A DNA stretch of 33,261 bases. Source: UBA9214 sp964443845 (GTDB taxonomy: Bacteria > Pseudomonadota > Gammaproteobacteria > UBA9214). Shown here in pieces: positions 23,301 through 30,194 of the stretch. The translations under genes were made by a program, and so were the position numbers. Below the pieces are notes generated by a model, which was not told the DNA's origin, ran no database searches, and saw only the letters and a program-made list of their open reading frames with translations. Numbering within the stretch: the first letter of the stretch is position 1; each line of letters begins with the position of its first letter. The stretch lies in assembly GCA_964443845.1 (NCBI GenBank), contig CAYUFA010000027.1, positions 1 to 33,261 of the forward strand, given 5' to 3'.

Positions 23301-24642
23301 TCGGGTCGTTGGTGACGGTGAACGCACCGGTCAGGTTGCCGCCGGTGATCGGGTTGCCCGGGAGGAACGCATTGCACCACGTCAGCGGGATCTCCGGCAG
23401 GTCGAACTCGAGCAGCGTGTTTTCCTGCCGCATAAAGCCGCTGATGTTCTGCAACGGAACGTGCAGGTCGGCCGGCAGCTTCGTGGTGAGATTCGTGCGC
23501 CGCCTGTCGTCGGTCATGCCGGAGTCGATGGTCTCGACCCGCAGCTGCAGGTCGGGCAGCAGCGCTACACGGAAGTTGTTCTTCAGACGCAGGTATTCGG
23601 GCAGTTGCGCACCGCCCTCCGTCTTGCGCAGCCCGCTGACCAGCAGATCGCTGACGAAGGTCATGCTGCCGGTCAGGTCGGCGAGATTGAAATCGAGTGC
23701 GCCGCTCAGTGCTTCCTCGGCGGAGGGTATCCGGGTGGTCCCGGCATACGGCTGTACCAGCCGCTCGTTGGCGGTGAGCCGGTAGCTGCCCGCAAACTGC
23801 CCGTCGTTGCCGTCATAGTCGCCGTGCAGCTCCAGCGCGGAGCGCTGTTTTCCGCTGTTGTCGTCCTGCCGCAGCGTCAGCAGCCAGCGCTCGGCGCGGT
23901 GGCCGGCCTGTCCGCCGGCGGCCCCGCCGGCCGCTTGCGCATTCAGCGTGAGATCGGCCTGTTCGGCCCGGGGCAGTGCGGCCAGTGCGGCCTTGAAGTG
24001 GAGGAAGGCCTCCAGCGCCGGGAAGCGGCCGTGCCTTTGCTGGGTGAGGAACATGCGGCTGGTGAGACCGAGGTGGTCGTTCGGCTTGCCGGTATTGAAG
24101 CGCGCCGTCAGCGTCAGCATACCGAGCGCCTCCGGCCGGATGCCGAGACCGGTCAGCGTCGCCGCAAGGGAACGCTGTCCCGGCAACTGCACCTCGAGGT
24201 TCACGTCCGCGTGGAGCAGGGTGTAACTGAATCCCTGGTCGAGGCTGCCCAGGATACCGGGGAACGGTCCGGCCGGCGGCGCGGGTGGTGATTGCGTCTC
24301 CGCTGCCTTGAACTCGCGCAGGTCGGCCTGCGCACCGTGCAGGACCAGTGACTCGACATCGAGATTCCTGCGCAGCAGGTCGAGCAGGCAGAACCGCAGC
24401 GCACCGTGTGCGGCCTGGAATTTTCCGCCGCGGTAGCCGACCCTGACTCGATCGAAATCGAGTGACCACGGGGTGAGGTGAACGGAACCGATCTCGAGCG
24501 AATCGACCAGTGGCCCGACGTGTTCGAGCAGCATCTTCTTCTGGAACGCGGGGTGGAAGACCACGCCGCAGGCGACCGCCAGCACGACGAGCAGAACGAG
24601 CGGGACCGCATAGCGGGGTCGTTTCAGGTCGGTCAGGCGCAT
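20302..24642 (-). CDS. Large AsmA-like/DUF748-type membrane-anchored periplasmic protein
   Basis: This 1446-aa protein has one N-terminal transmembrane segment (YAVPLVLLVVLAVACGVVF, residues 11-29), then a very long beta-rich region of repeated short strands. That is the architecture of AsmA/YdbH/TamB-type bridges that move phospholipid across the periplasm. The C-terminal part has the AsmA-C-like core: FHASPLSADGTLDF, FFRELDPRAQPRAEGLFDVSLVAFGKSPN, and LVQGSTGLAGGIGEVVSYVP. It ends in RWFGNRKPPVEYRPG and an Ala/Pro-rich tail. Family placement rests on architecture and C-terminal similarity; which AsmA subgroup is unclear. A TATACT hexamer on the minus strand (24705-24700) is a possible -10 box. 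The TAXI gene follows after 153 bp. Confidence 0.7.
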   Translation of the reverse strand: MRLTDLKRPRYAVPLVLLVVLAVACGVVFHPAFQKKMLLEHVGPLVDSLEIGSVHLTPWSLDFDRVRVGYRGGKFQAAHGALRFCLLDLLRRNLDVESLVLHGAQADLREFKAAETQSPPAPPAGPFPGILGSLDQGFSYTLLHADVNLEVQLPGQRSLAATLTGLGIRPEALGMLTLTARFNTGKPNDHLGLTSRMFLTQQRHGRFPALEAFLHFKAALAALPRAEQADLTLNAQAAGGAAGGQAGHRAERWLLTLRQDDNSGKQRSALELHGDYDGNDGQFAGSYRLTANERLVQPYAGTTRIPSAEEALSGALDFNLADLTGSMTFVSDLLVSGLRKTEGGAQLPEYLRLKNNFRVALLPDLQLRVETIDSGMTDDRRRTNLTTKLPADLHVPLQNISGFMRQENTLLEFDLPEIPLTWCNAFLPGNPITGGNLTGAFTVTNDPSSALHIKPRTPLRITALGIRQADGTGYRDLDVSAMPAVTYAGNTLHIALDKVAITAGTRQLGGAGARVTLPLDKNHKGSISAQLDADLNVRNFADFLAGRPRHDRNLPRHLELSATARLRQRHGTIEVSQLDAGVTKDHRTRLLALQLKQPLRLADTQDGRQLRNDKGTLAALTVSDIRLGWFSGFLPGTTLQGNLHRARLELRADGPGRFRLAASAPLRLDHVTVSGKQGPLLEQVGVSLRPELRVADGTTIGYRDLDIRAQEQPLLSGNGRITLPGRKGQPLRAAGRLTAELQGLSQQPVIAGLLQAAVTEPVRLESDYRLALYANHVDIDRLSASLRYQDSEPRLSLQADSGIRVRTRLGRRQSELGRARGRITLTAHNLDAVPFAKILAARGLSFHSANGKLQLSSDGRAMTLDTVEPLEITGVSLHSGTATLLQPFTLHVDSGMQVEGDRLHAQLKPFSVTFDRDKGAHTLDGTVDLVLTGNGDRVRAGPIDADLKVRLPALLDQPVLLPGHTLTRGELDTVVKLDADGRLSASARVHDLQARQALPLQELVWQADGHIDPDGSFAIKAPLTTQGKSGNSSLHIAATHSMHAADNDEVTVNIDSPMFYLNDVLNTLRAIGGKQAATGAAAQRKRGAQQENVATAADATQPDTRAFWDHTGYSTRIRFNMDKLYYTDYLAIQDIHAHAELSHGRLALRDFTARFHASPLSADGTLDFIPGATPYDLRLNAGVNQFDLARFFRELDPRAQPRAEGLFDVSLVAFGKSPNMAQYRNNLYFDAHLHSRKGLFRLLDPNSPLVQGSTGLAGGIGEVVSYVPTSLFGLGTVSRLVNYIKVIPYDKIDIHLTRDASRNVQIREYVVQSPEILFTASGGIQYQPGKDVLHSPLAMDARLGVRDKGAAILYDMDLLKSGKDAWGYSQGPDIQFRGTPANPVSNLDDIISRAAQGMILGAITRPISGLIGNIRYRWFGNRKPPVEYRPGESPQAAPPAAPAAPQ

Positions 24643-24798
24643 GGGTGTCCGGGAATCCCTGTGCAGTCATCCAGCGAAAAGAGCTTGTTCTTGCAGGCAA
24701 GTATAGCGAAACCGCCCGCGCCAGGGTGTCCCGGACGGGTTCCGGGCGCCGGCCTGCCGAGGGCATTTCCCCCGCGTTGGGCGCCGCTGGATTCCCTG

Positions 24799-25059
24799 CT
24801 ACCGTGCAGCGCGCAGCGTGGACCCGAGGTAATGACGTTCGAAGCCGCGCTTGGCCCGGGGCATCAACCGCAGGGCCTCCAGCAGCGGGCGCAGGTCGTG
24901 ACGCAGCTCCGCGCCGCGGCGCAGGCCGGACGGTACCCGGACGAGACTGGGCAGGTAGACGAATTCGGGGACGAACACCGCCAGGGTGATGTCCGCGGCG
25001 GGCAGCCGCCGGCGTAACCGGCGAATGGCGGTGAGCGCGGCGAATCCGGCGCCGACCAC
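24799..25059 (-). pseudogene. Internally deleted FAD-dependent oxidoreductase remnant (sulfide:quinone reductase-like)
   Basis: The frame encodes 86 aa from a GTG start; in-frame residues before it (TARIT) complete the strand before the nucleotide-binding loop. Residues 1-65 match the start of two-dinucleotide-binding flavoproteins: VGAGFAALTAIRRLRRRLPAADITLAV, then EFVYLPSLVRVPSGLRRGAELRHDL. These enzymes have about 370-430 aa. The last 20 residues (PRAKRGFERHYLGSTLR) resemble the C-terminal end of the same family (KRAFERYF-like), so the middle 300 or so residues seem to have been lost in frame. AGGAG lies upstream but is better spaced for a CTG than for the GTG. It sits between the prx and AsmA-like genes and is not expected to be active. 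Confidence 0.5.
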
Positions 25060-25143
25060 GGTGATGCGCGCGGTGTCGGTCAGCCAGTTTCTCCTGCCGT
25101 TACCCGCCGGTAACTATTCTATATCCCGCCAGGCAAAAGCGGC

Positions 25144-25166
25144 GGACCCTGGACCGGCCAGGGCCC
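25144..25166 (-). terminator. Hairpin downstream of the peroxiredoxin gene
   Basis: On the minus strand GGGCCCTGG, a 5-nt loop and CCAGGGTCC form a 9-bp stem with one G-U pair, 18 bp past the prx stop. A CTTTT tract follows about 6 nt later, so it is a plausible but imperfect intrinsic terminator. Confidence 0.4.
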
Positions 25167-25184
25167 GGCGCCTGCCGGCCCGGA

Positions 25185-25835
25185 TTACAGGGCCTTCTTG
25201 CAGAAGTACCAGTCGGTACACTCATACCCTTCGTTCAGGCGTGCCTCGGCGGCATCCATGTCGGCCGGCGGCGGTACGATGACCTGGTCGCCGGGTTGCC
25301 AGGCTTCCGGTGTGGCGACCTGGTTGGCGTCCGCTGTCTGCAGAGCGGCAACCAGGCGCACAAACTCGTCGATCGAGCGGCCGTTGGTCATCGGGTAGTA
25401 CACCATCGCGCGCAGGATACCATCCGGGTCAATGATGAAGGTTGCCCGTACCGCCGAGGTGTCCGCCGCGCCCGGATGGATCATGCCGTAGGACCGTGCC
25501 ACCTTCATGCTCAGGTCCTCGATGATCGGGAACGGTATCTCGACCCCGAATTTCTCCTTGATGTTGCGCACCCAGGCCACGTGACTGTAATAGCTGTCGA
25601 TGGACAGGCCGAGCAACTCGGTGTTCAGCGCCTGAAAGTCCGCGTGACGTCTGGCGAACGCCATGAATTCCGTCGTGCAGACGGGGGTGAAATCCGCCGG
25701 GTGCGAAAACAGCACCAGCCATTTGCCCCGGTAATCCTCGAGGTTCCGGATGCCGTGTGTGGTGCGTGCCGTAAAATCGGGCGCCGGTTCATTGATACGC
25801 GGCATGGCCGCTGCAGTGTTCTGTCCGTTTTCCAT
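25185..25835 (-). CDS. Peroxiredoxin, Prx6/archaeal thioredoxin-peroxidase type
   Basis: This thiol peroxidase reduces H2O2 and organic hydroperoxides. The 216-aa protein has the AhpC/TSA core with peroxidatic C53 in SHPADFTPVCTTE (T50 helps position the peroxide). The long C-terminal arm is typical of Prx6-family proteins and ends in C206-TDWYF-C212. That C-x5-C end is the pattern of archaeal 2-Cys enzymes such as the Aeropyrum peroxidase, rather than 1-Cys Prx6. The ATG at 25835 has AGGAG 6 nt upstream. The leader also contains a small CCCTT-CGC-AAGGG hairpin (25875-25887). The FAD-oxidoreductase remnant follows. Confidence 0.92.
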   Translation of the reverse strand: MENGQNTAAAMPRINEPAPDFTARTTHGIRNLEDYRGKWLVLFSHPADFTPVCTTEFMAFARRHADFQALNTELLGLSIDSYYSHVAWVRNIKEKFGVEIPFPIIEDLSMKVARSYGMIHPGAADTSAVRATFIIDPDGILRAMVYYPMTNGRSIDEFVRLVAALQTADANQVATPEAWQPGDQVIVPPPADMDAAEARLNEGYECTDWYFCKKAL

Positions 25836-26199
25836 CGTCCACTCCTGATGTCAGGTTTATCGTGTAATTGTCGGCCCTTCGCAAGGGTTGATAAGCATAT
25901 TATGGTTAACTGATGCATTCAGGAAGTTGATTATCCTTATGCGAGCGATAGCATTTCTCAATGTGGCCGCACCGGCAGGGCCCGCTGTGTGACCGGTGAA
26001 GTCGCGGCGGTCCTCATTCTGGCAGCTTCCGTAGCGGCCGTGGTTGCCGCTGCCGGGCAGATGCCAGGGGCAGTAGTGGAAAGTACGTACCGGCCGGCGC
26101 AGTTATCGACGCGCGGCACTGACACCCGTCAGTCCTGCGGGTGGATGCGGGGATGTCCGTGGCCGGCGGCTGGCGGCAGAATGCACGGGAGCAGTTCAG
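25836..26199. other. Intergenic region upstream of the peroxiredoxin gene
   Basis: This 364-bp region lies between the prx start and the 3' end of the FNR-like gene. The prx-proximal 110 bp are AT-richer, with two TTGAT words (25889 and 25927) lacking matching ATCAA halves, a CCCTT/AAGGG hairpin and a weak minus-strand TTGCGA-N17-GATAAA promoter candidate. The rest is GC-rich and shows nothing recognisable. Confidence 0.35.
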
Positions 26200-26904
26200 T
26201 TATCCGGGGGGTTCGGCCATCGTGCGCAGTGCGGCCGGGTCGATCCGTACATGCCGGGCATCGAGTTCGTGCATCCAGCCCTTGCGTTTGATCTCGGCCG
26301 TGGCCCGGCTGGCCGTTTCCGGGGCGATGCCAAGGATGGCGCCGATGTCGGTGACGACGGGCAGGAAACACTGCTGGTCGGGTTCAGCCAGGTGCAGCAG
26401 GAGCCGTGCCACGCGCGCCGGCGCCGGGCCGCTGGACAGACTGGTCAGCCAGGTGTCGGCATCGCGCAGGGCGCGGTGCCAGCGTGTCAGCAGCTGGTGA
26501 TGCAGTCGCGGCGTGTCCCGATCCAGCCGCTCCACGACGTCGGTGGGGATGCGGCACGCGGACACCGGTTCCAGCACCACGGCATCGTGCTGGTAGGGTT
26601 GCCCCACCAGCACCTCCAGGCCGGCCACATCGCCCTGTCTCAGCAGGCGCAGGATGCGTTGGCTGCCGCCGGGCTGGTAGCGTACCAGTTTCACCAGCCC
26701 GGCGCGGATCGTGAACACGTGGTGTCCGTCCTCCCCGCTCCGGTAGAGCTTGTCGCCGGCCGGGAAGTCGAGTTCCGTGATTGGCTGATGAATCAGGCGA
26801 AAATCCATCAGCTGGAGGTCCGCAAACAGCACCAGGTCGCGGATGCCGCAGTCGCGGCATTGGGACGGCCCCTGCCAGACTTCTTCGATGACATGATCTT
26901 TCAC
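26200..26904 (-). CDS. FNR-like regulator with three of four Fe-S cysteines
   Basis: This 234-aa Crp/Fnr protein has C16-RDC19 near the N-terminus and C117 in VSACRIP, aligning with E. coli FNR C20, C23 and C122 (VCEIP). The position of the fourth ligand, FNR C29, is V25 (CRDCGIRDLV). The sensor beta roll spans about residues 43-125 and the winged helix about 160-230. The recognition helix has E196-TA-S199-R200, the TTGAT-reading residues. The start is GTG at 26904; no strong Shine-Dalgarno is seen, but later ATGs would remove the CxxC. It is divergent from cydA, with an FNR-type dyad between them, so it probably controls the bd oxidase. Whether it holds an oxygen-labile cluster is uncertain because of V25. 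Confidence 0.88.
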   Translation of the reverse strand: MKDHVIEEVWQGPSQCRDCGIRDLVLFADLQLMDFRLIHQPITELDFPAGDKLYRSGEDGHHVFTIRAGLVKLVRYQPGGSQRILRLLRQGDVAGLEVLVGQPYQHDAVVLEPVSACRIPTDVVERLDRDTPRLHHQLLTRWHRALRDADTWLTSLSSGPAPARVARLLLHLAEPDQQCFLPVVTDIGAILGIAPETASRATAEIKRKGWMHELDARHVRIDPAALRTMAEPPG

Positions 26905-27051
26905 GGGGGTGTGGGCGAACCCGTCCTTGAAACGACAGTTTGTCAGTCAGTGTAGCAAGGGGGCGAAAGCTCGCGCCACCCGGACCGCGCCGCTTTCAGC
27001 AGGGTGCCGGGCATGGCCCGGCAAGCGACCGCGACCGGCGGGTCCGCGCGA

Positions 27052-27094
27052 TTGACGATAATCAGTGACAGGGTCCGCCTCCCGCGCGTAGTCT
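27052..27094 (+). promoter_or_regulatory. FNR-type site and promoter of the cyd operon
   Basis: TTGAC-GATA-ATCAG (27052-27065) matches TTGAT-N4-ATCAA at 8 of 10 positions. It is centred 129.5 bp before the cydA ATG. A TAGTCT hexamer (27089-27094) keeps the key -10 positions and puts the dyad at about -42, within one base of class II spacing. No fitting -10 box exists on the minus strand, so cydA rather than the regulator gene is the likely target. Confidence 0.45.
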
Positions 27095-27187
27095 TGCCGT
27101 GGCGTGTGCCTGTCACGCGCTGGCCGGATATCGATAATGGCCGGATATTCACCGGCCTGCTACAACCAACTCCGGAGGAGCACCGGT

Positions 27188-28786
27188 ATGGTCGTACCCA
27201 GTGATACCGTCGTCGATCTGTCGCGTTGGCAGTTCGCGGCCACCGCCCTGTACCACTTCCTGTTTGTCCCGCTGACCCTGGGGCTCAGTTTCATCCTGGC
27301 GGCCATGGAAACGGTGTATGTCACCACCGGCCGGGTCATCTACAAGGACATGGCCCGGTTCTGGAGCAAGCTGTTCGCAATCAACTTTGCGCTCGGCGTC
27401 GCCACCGGCCTGACCATGGAGTTCGAGTTCGGTACCAACTGGTCGTTCTATTCCCATTATGTGGGCGACATCTTCGGTGCACCGCTGGCCATCGAGGGCC
27501 TGATGGCGTTTTTCATGGAGTCGACCTTCGTCGGCCTCATGCTGTTCGGCTGGGACCGGCTGGGCAAGGCCGGGCACCTGGCCGTCACCTTCCTGGTCGC
27601 GCTGGGTTCGAACCTGTCGGCACTGTGGATCCTGGTCGCCAATGGCTTCATGCAGGACCCGGTGGGGGCCGCCTTCAATCCCGTGTCGCAGCGCATGGAG
27701 CTGCTCAGCTTCTTCGACCTGCTGTTCAGCCATGACGCGCAGTCCAAGTTCGTGCACACCTCGATCGCTGGCTACGTGACCGGGGCGATGTTCGTGGTGA
27801 CCATCAGCGCCTGGTACCTGAGCAAGGGACGCCACGTCGAGATCGCGCGCCGCTCGCTGCGCATGGGCGCGCTGTTCGGCGTGTTCTCGGTGATCGGCGT
27901 CATCACCCTCGGCGACGCGCTGGGGTTCGTGGCCGGCAGCGCGCAGCCCACCAAGCTGGCCGCCATGGAGGGCATGTGGGAGACCGAACCGGCACCTGCA
28001 CCGCTGAAGCTCATCGCCTTCCCCAGCGATCGTGAACAGCGCAACCTGGGGCCGACCGTGGAGCTTCCCGGTGTGGCCGGCATCCTGATCACCCACTCGC
28101 TGGACAAGGAACTGCCGGGCATCAAGGAACTGGAGCAGCGCGCGGCCGGACGCATCCGCAACGGCATCCCCGGCCTGCTGGCGCTGCAGCGCTTCCGCGC
28201 CAACCCGGACGACCTCGCGGCCCTGGCCACGGTCAAGGAGCACGAGGCGGACCTGGGCTATGCCATGCTGCTGCTGCGCTATGCCCCCGACCTGTCCCGG
28301 GCCACGGAGGCGCAGATCGCCCGGGCCGCCCGCGATACGATTCCGCCGGTGTGGGCGACGTTCTGGTCGTTCCGCCTGATGATCGGCCTGGCCTTCCTGA
28401 TGCTGATCTACCTGATCGCCATGGCGACCTATTCGCTCAGCAAGCAGTGCGTGGCGCAGAATTTCCTGCTGAAGTTCTCCATCTGGCTGCTGCCGGCCCC
28501 GTTCCTCGCCAGCGAACTCGGCTGGCTGACCGCGGAACTCGGACGCCAGCCGTGGACGGTGTACGAGCGCCTGCCGACCTGGATCTCGGCATCGACCCAC
28601 AGCACCGGCTACATGATCTTCTCGCTGCTCGGCTTCACGCTGATCTACCTGGTGTTTATCATCATCGAGATGTTCCTGATGGTGAAGTTCGTGCGCCAGG
28701 GACCGGGACAGCACGACCCGGTCAGCCATGGCGGGGGCGGCATGCATCCGGTGCTGTCGCAGCCGGTCCTGCAACGGGAGGAATGA
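27188..28786 (+). CDS. cydA: Cytochrome bd quinol oxidase subunit I
   Basis: CydA is the heme-carrying subunit of the high-affinity bd oxidase, which oxidises quinol and reduces O2 to water. The 532-aa protein has the heme b595 ligand H23 (LYHFLFVPLTLGLSF), the b558 ligands His (KFVHTSIAGYVTGAMF) and Met (FWSFRLMIGLAF), and the acidic pair in PLAIEGLMAFFMESTF. The quinol-site motif GWLTAELGRQPW is also present. The large periplasmic loop with RNLGPTVELPG through ATEAQIARAARDTIPP resembles the long Q-loop E. coli-type enzyme. The ATG at 27188 follows GGAGGAG; the frame upstream is not coding-like. cydB follows after 3 bp. Confidence 0.96.
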   Translation: MVVPSDTVVDLSRWQFAATALYHFLFVPLTLGLSFILAAMETVYVTTGRVIYKDMARFWSKLFAINFALGVATGLTMEFEFGTNWSFYSHYVGDIFGAPLAIEGLMAFFMESTFVGLMLFGWDRLGKAGHLAVTFLVALGSNLSALWILVANGFMQDPVGAAFNPVSQRMELLSFFDLLFSHDAQSKFVHTSIAGYVTGAMFVVTISAWYLSKGRHVEIARRSLRMGALFGVFSVIGVITLGDALGFVAGSAQPTKLAAMEGMWETEPAPAPLKLIAFPSDREQRNLGPTVELPGVAGILITHSLDKELPGIKELEQRAAGRIRNGIPGLLALQRFRANPDDLAALATVKEHEADLGYAMLLLRYAPDLSRATEAQIARAARDTIPPVWATFWSFRLMIGLAFLMLIYLIAMATYSLSKQCVAQNFLLKFSIWLLPAPFLASELGWLTAELGRQPWTVYERLPTWISASTHSTGYMIFSLLGFTLIYLVFIIIEMFLMVKFVRQGPGQHDPVSHGGGGMHPVLSQPVLQREE

Positions 28787-28789
28787 GCC

Positions 28790-29926
28790 ATGGAACTCTA
28801 TGTCGCAATGAAGGTGCTCTGGTGGTTGCTGCTCGGCGTGCTGTTGATGGGCCTGGCGATCATGGTGGGCATGGACATGGGTGTCGGTACCATCCTGCGC
28901 TACGTCGGTCGCACCGACGGGGAGCGCCGCGTGGCAATCAACATCATCGGCCCGCACTGGGACGGCAACCAGGTGTGGTTCATCCTCGGCGGCGGCGCCA
29001 TCTTCGCTGCCTGGCCGGTGATCTACGCCACGGCGTTCTCCGGCCTGTACGTGGTGATGCTGCTGCTGCTGTGGACCATGATCATCCGCCCGGTCGGCTT
29101 CGAGTATCGCAGCAAGCTGCCGTCCGCGACCTGGCGCAACGCCTGGGACTGGGGCCTGTTCGTCAGCGGTCTGGTGCCCATGGTGGTGTTCGGCGCGGCC
29201 ATCGGCAACACCCTGCAGGGCTTCCCGTACCACTTCGAATGGAACATGGCCTCGGTGTACAGCGGCAGTTTTCTGGCGCTGTTCAATCCATTCGCGATCC
29301 TGTGCGGGCTGCTGTCGGTGAGCCTGTCGGTATACATGGGGGCCGCCATGGTCATGAACCGTTCCGAGGGTGCACTCTACGAGCGCTGCCGCCGGGTGCT
29401 GGTGCTGGCCGGCCCGCTGGCGCTGGTCCTGTTCAGCATCGGCGGGATCTGGGTGGCCTTCCTGCAGGGCTACTCGCTGAGCGGCGCCACCCCGGGGGCG
29501 GATGCCAACCCGCTCGACCCGCACGTAGTGGTGCAACTGTCCCGGGGCGCCTGGTTCGCCAACTACAGGGCCCTGCCGGCGCTCTGGCTGTTGCCCCTGC
29601 TGACCTACGCCGGCATCGGGATGGGTACCCTGGCCGGCCGCGCAGGCCGTTCGCACCTGGCCTGGTGGCTGGGGGCGCTGGCGTGGATCGGTGTGCTCGG
29701 CACCGTCGGCGCAGCCATGTTTCCCTTCATGATGCCTTCGAGCAGCAACCCGGCGCAGAGCCTCACGGTGTGGAACGCATCGTCCAGCGAGCATACCCTG
29801 ATCTGGATGACACTCTGGACCGCGGTATTCGTGCCGGCCATCCTGGCGTACACCAGCTGGGCGTTCTGGGTGATGCGCGGCAAGGTGCGCACCGAACAGG
29901 TCGAAGGCGACGACCACGCCTATTGA
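28790..29926 (+). CDS. cydB: Cytochrome bd quinol oxidase subunit II
   Basis: CydB is the second large subunit, pairing with CydA in the inner membrane. The 378-aa length and eight to nine hydrophobic segments fit the family. Recognisable features are the N-terminal LWWLLLGVLLMGLAIMVGMDMGVG, the GPHWDGNQVWFILGGGAIFAAWP block (about residues 51-73) and the C-terminal WNASSSEHTLIWM. GGGAGG precedes the start and overlaps the cydA stop. The stop TGA is itself part of the cydX ribosome-binding site, so the three genes are tightly coupled. Confidence 0.96.
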   Translation: MELYVAMKVLWWLLLGVLLMGLAIMVGMDMGVGTILRYVGRTDGERRVAINIIGPHWDGNQVWFILGGGAIFAAWPVIYATAFSGLYVVMLLLLWTMIIRPVGFEYRSKLPSATWRNAWDWGLFVSGLVPMVVFGAAIGNTLQGFPYHFEWNMASVYSGSFLALFNPFAILCGLLSVSLSVYMGAAMVMNRSEGALYERCRRVLVLAGPLALVLFSIGGIWVAFLQGYSLSGATPGADANPLDPHVVVQLSRGAWFANYRALPALWLLPLLTYAGIGMGTLAGRAGRSHLAWWLGALAWIGVLGTVGAAMFPFMMPSSSNPAQSLTVWNASSSEHTLIWMTLWTAVFVPAILAYTSWAFWVMRGKVRTEQVEGDDHAY

Positions 29927-29936
29927 GGAGGCCACG

Positions 29937-30119
29937 ATGAGAATCATCCTGTATTTTCTGATTGCGCTGTGGCTGATCTTCCTCGGCGTCATCCTCGGCG
30001 ACTACGGCCCGTGGTACTTCGCGTGGCTGGTCGGCACGGTCATGATCGTGCTGATCTCCGCGGCCGGCGGTGCGCTCATGGACACCCAGCTCGAGGAAGA
30101 GCGCCGGCAGGAACCGTGA
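29937..30119 (+). CDS. cydX: CydX-like small subunit with an extra N-terminal helix
   Basis: The 60-aa membrane protein contains the CydX signature PWYFAWLVGT (residues 25-34), then a transmembrane stretch and the acidic tail MDTQLEEE. E. coli CydX has 37 aa and starts directly at WYFAW. Here a second hydrophobic helix (ILYFLIALWLIFLGVIL, 4-20) precedes it. CydX-type subunits stabilise the heme b595/d site of the bd oxidase. The start is fixed by GAGGAG overlapping the cydB stop, 10 bp upstream. The extra helix could replace a second accessory subunit such as CydH, but that is speculation. Confidence 0.75.
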   Translation: MRIILYFLIALWLIFLGVILGDYGPWYFAWLVGTVMIVLISAAGGALMDTQLEEERRQEP

Positions 30120-30194
30120 GCGTAACCGGCCGCGCCGGCACCGCTGCCGCGTGCACCCGGCCGGGCCGCCAGGCGCCGCGCCACTGCCAGGTGC

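Noticed and set aside
25885..25945. FNR-type site upstream of the peroxiredoxin gene
   Set aside because: Two TTGAT words are present, but neither has an ATCAA-like partner at the right distance.
27149..29992. A 947-codon open frame on the minus strand
   Set aside because: It is antisense to cydA and cydB, which are certain, and its His/Gln/Arg-rich translation has no fold-like pattern.
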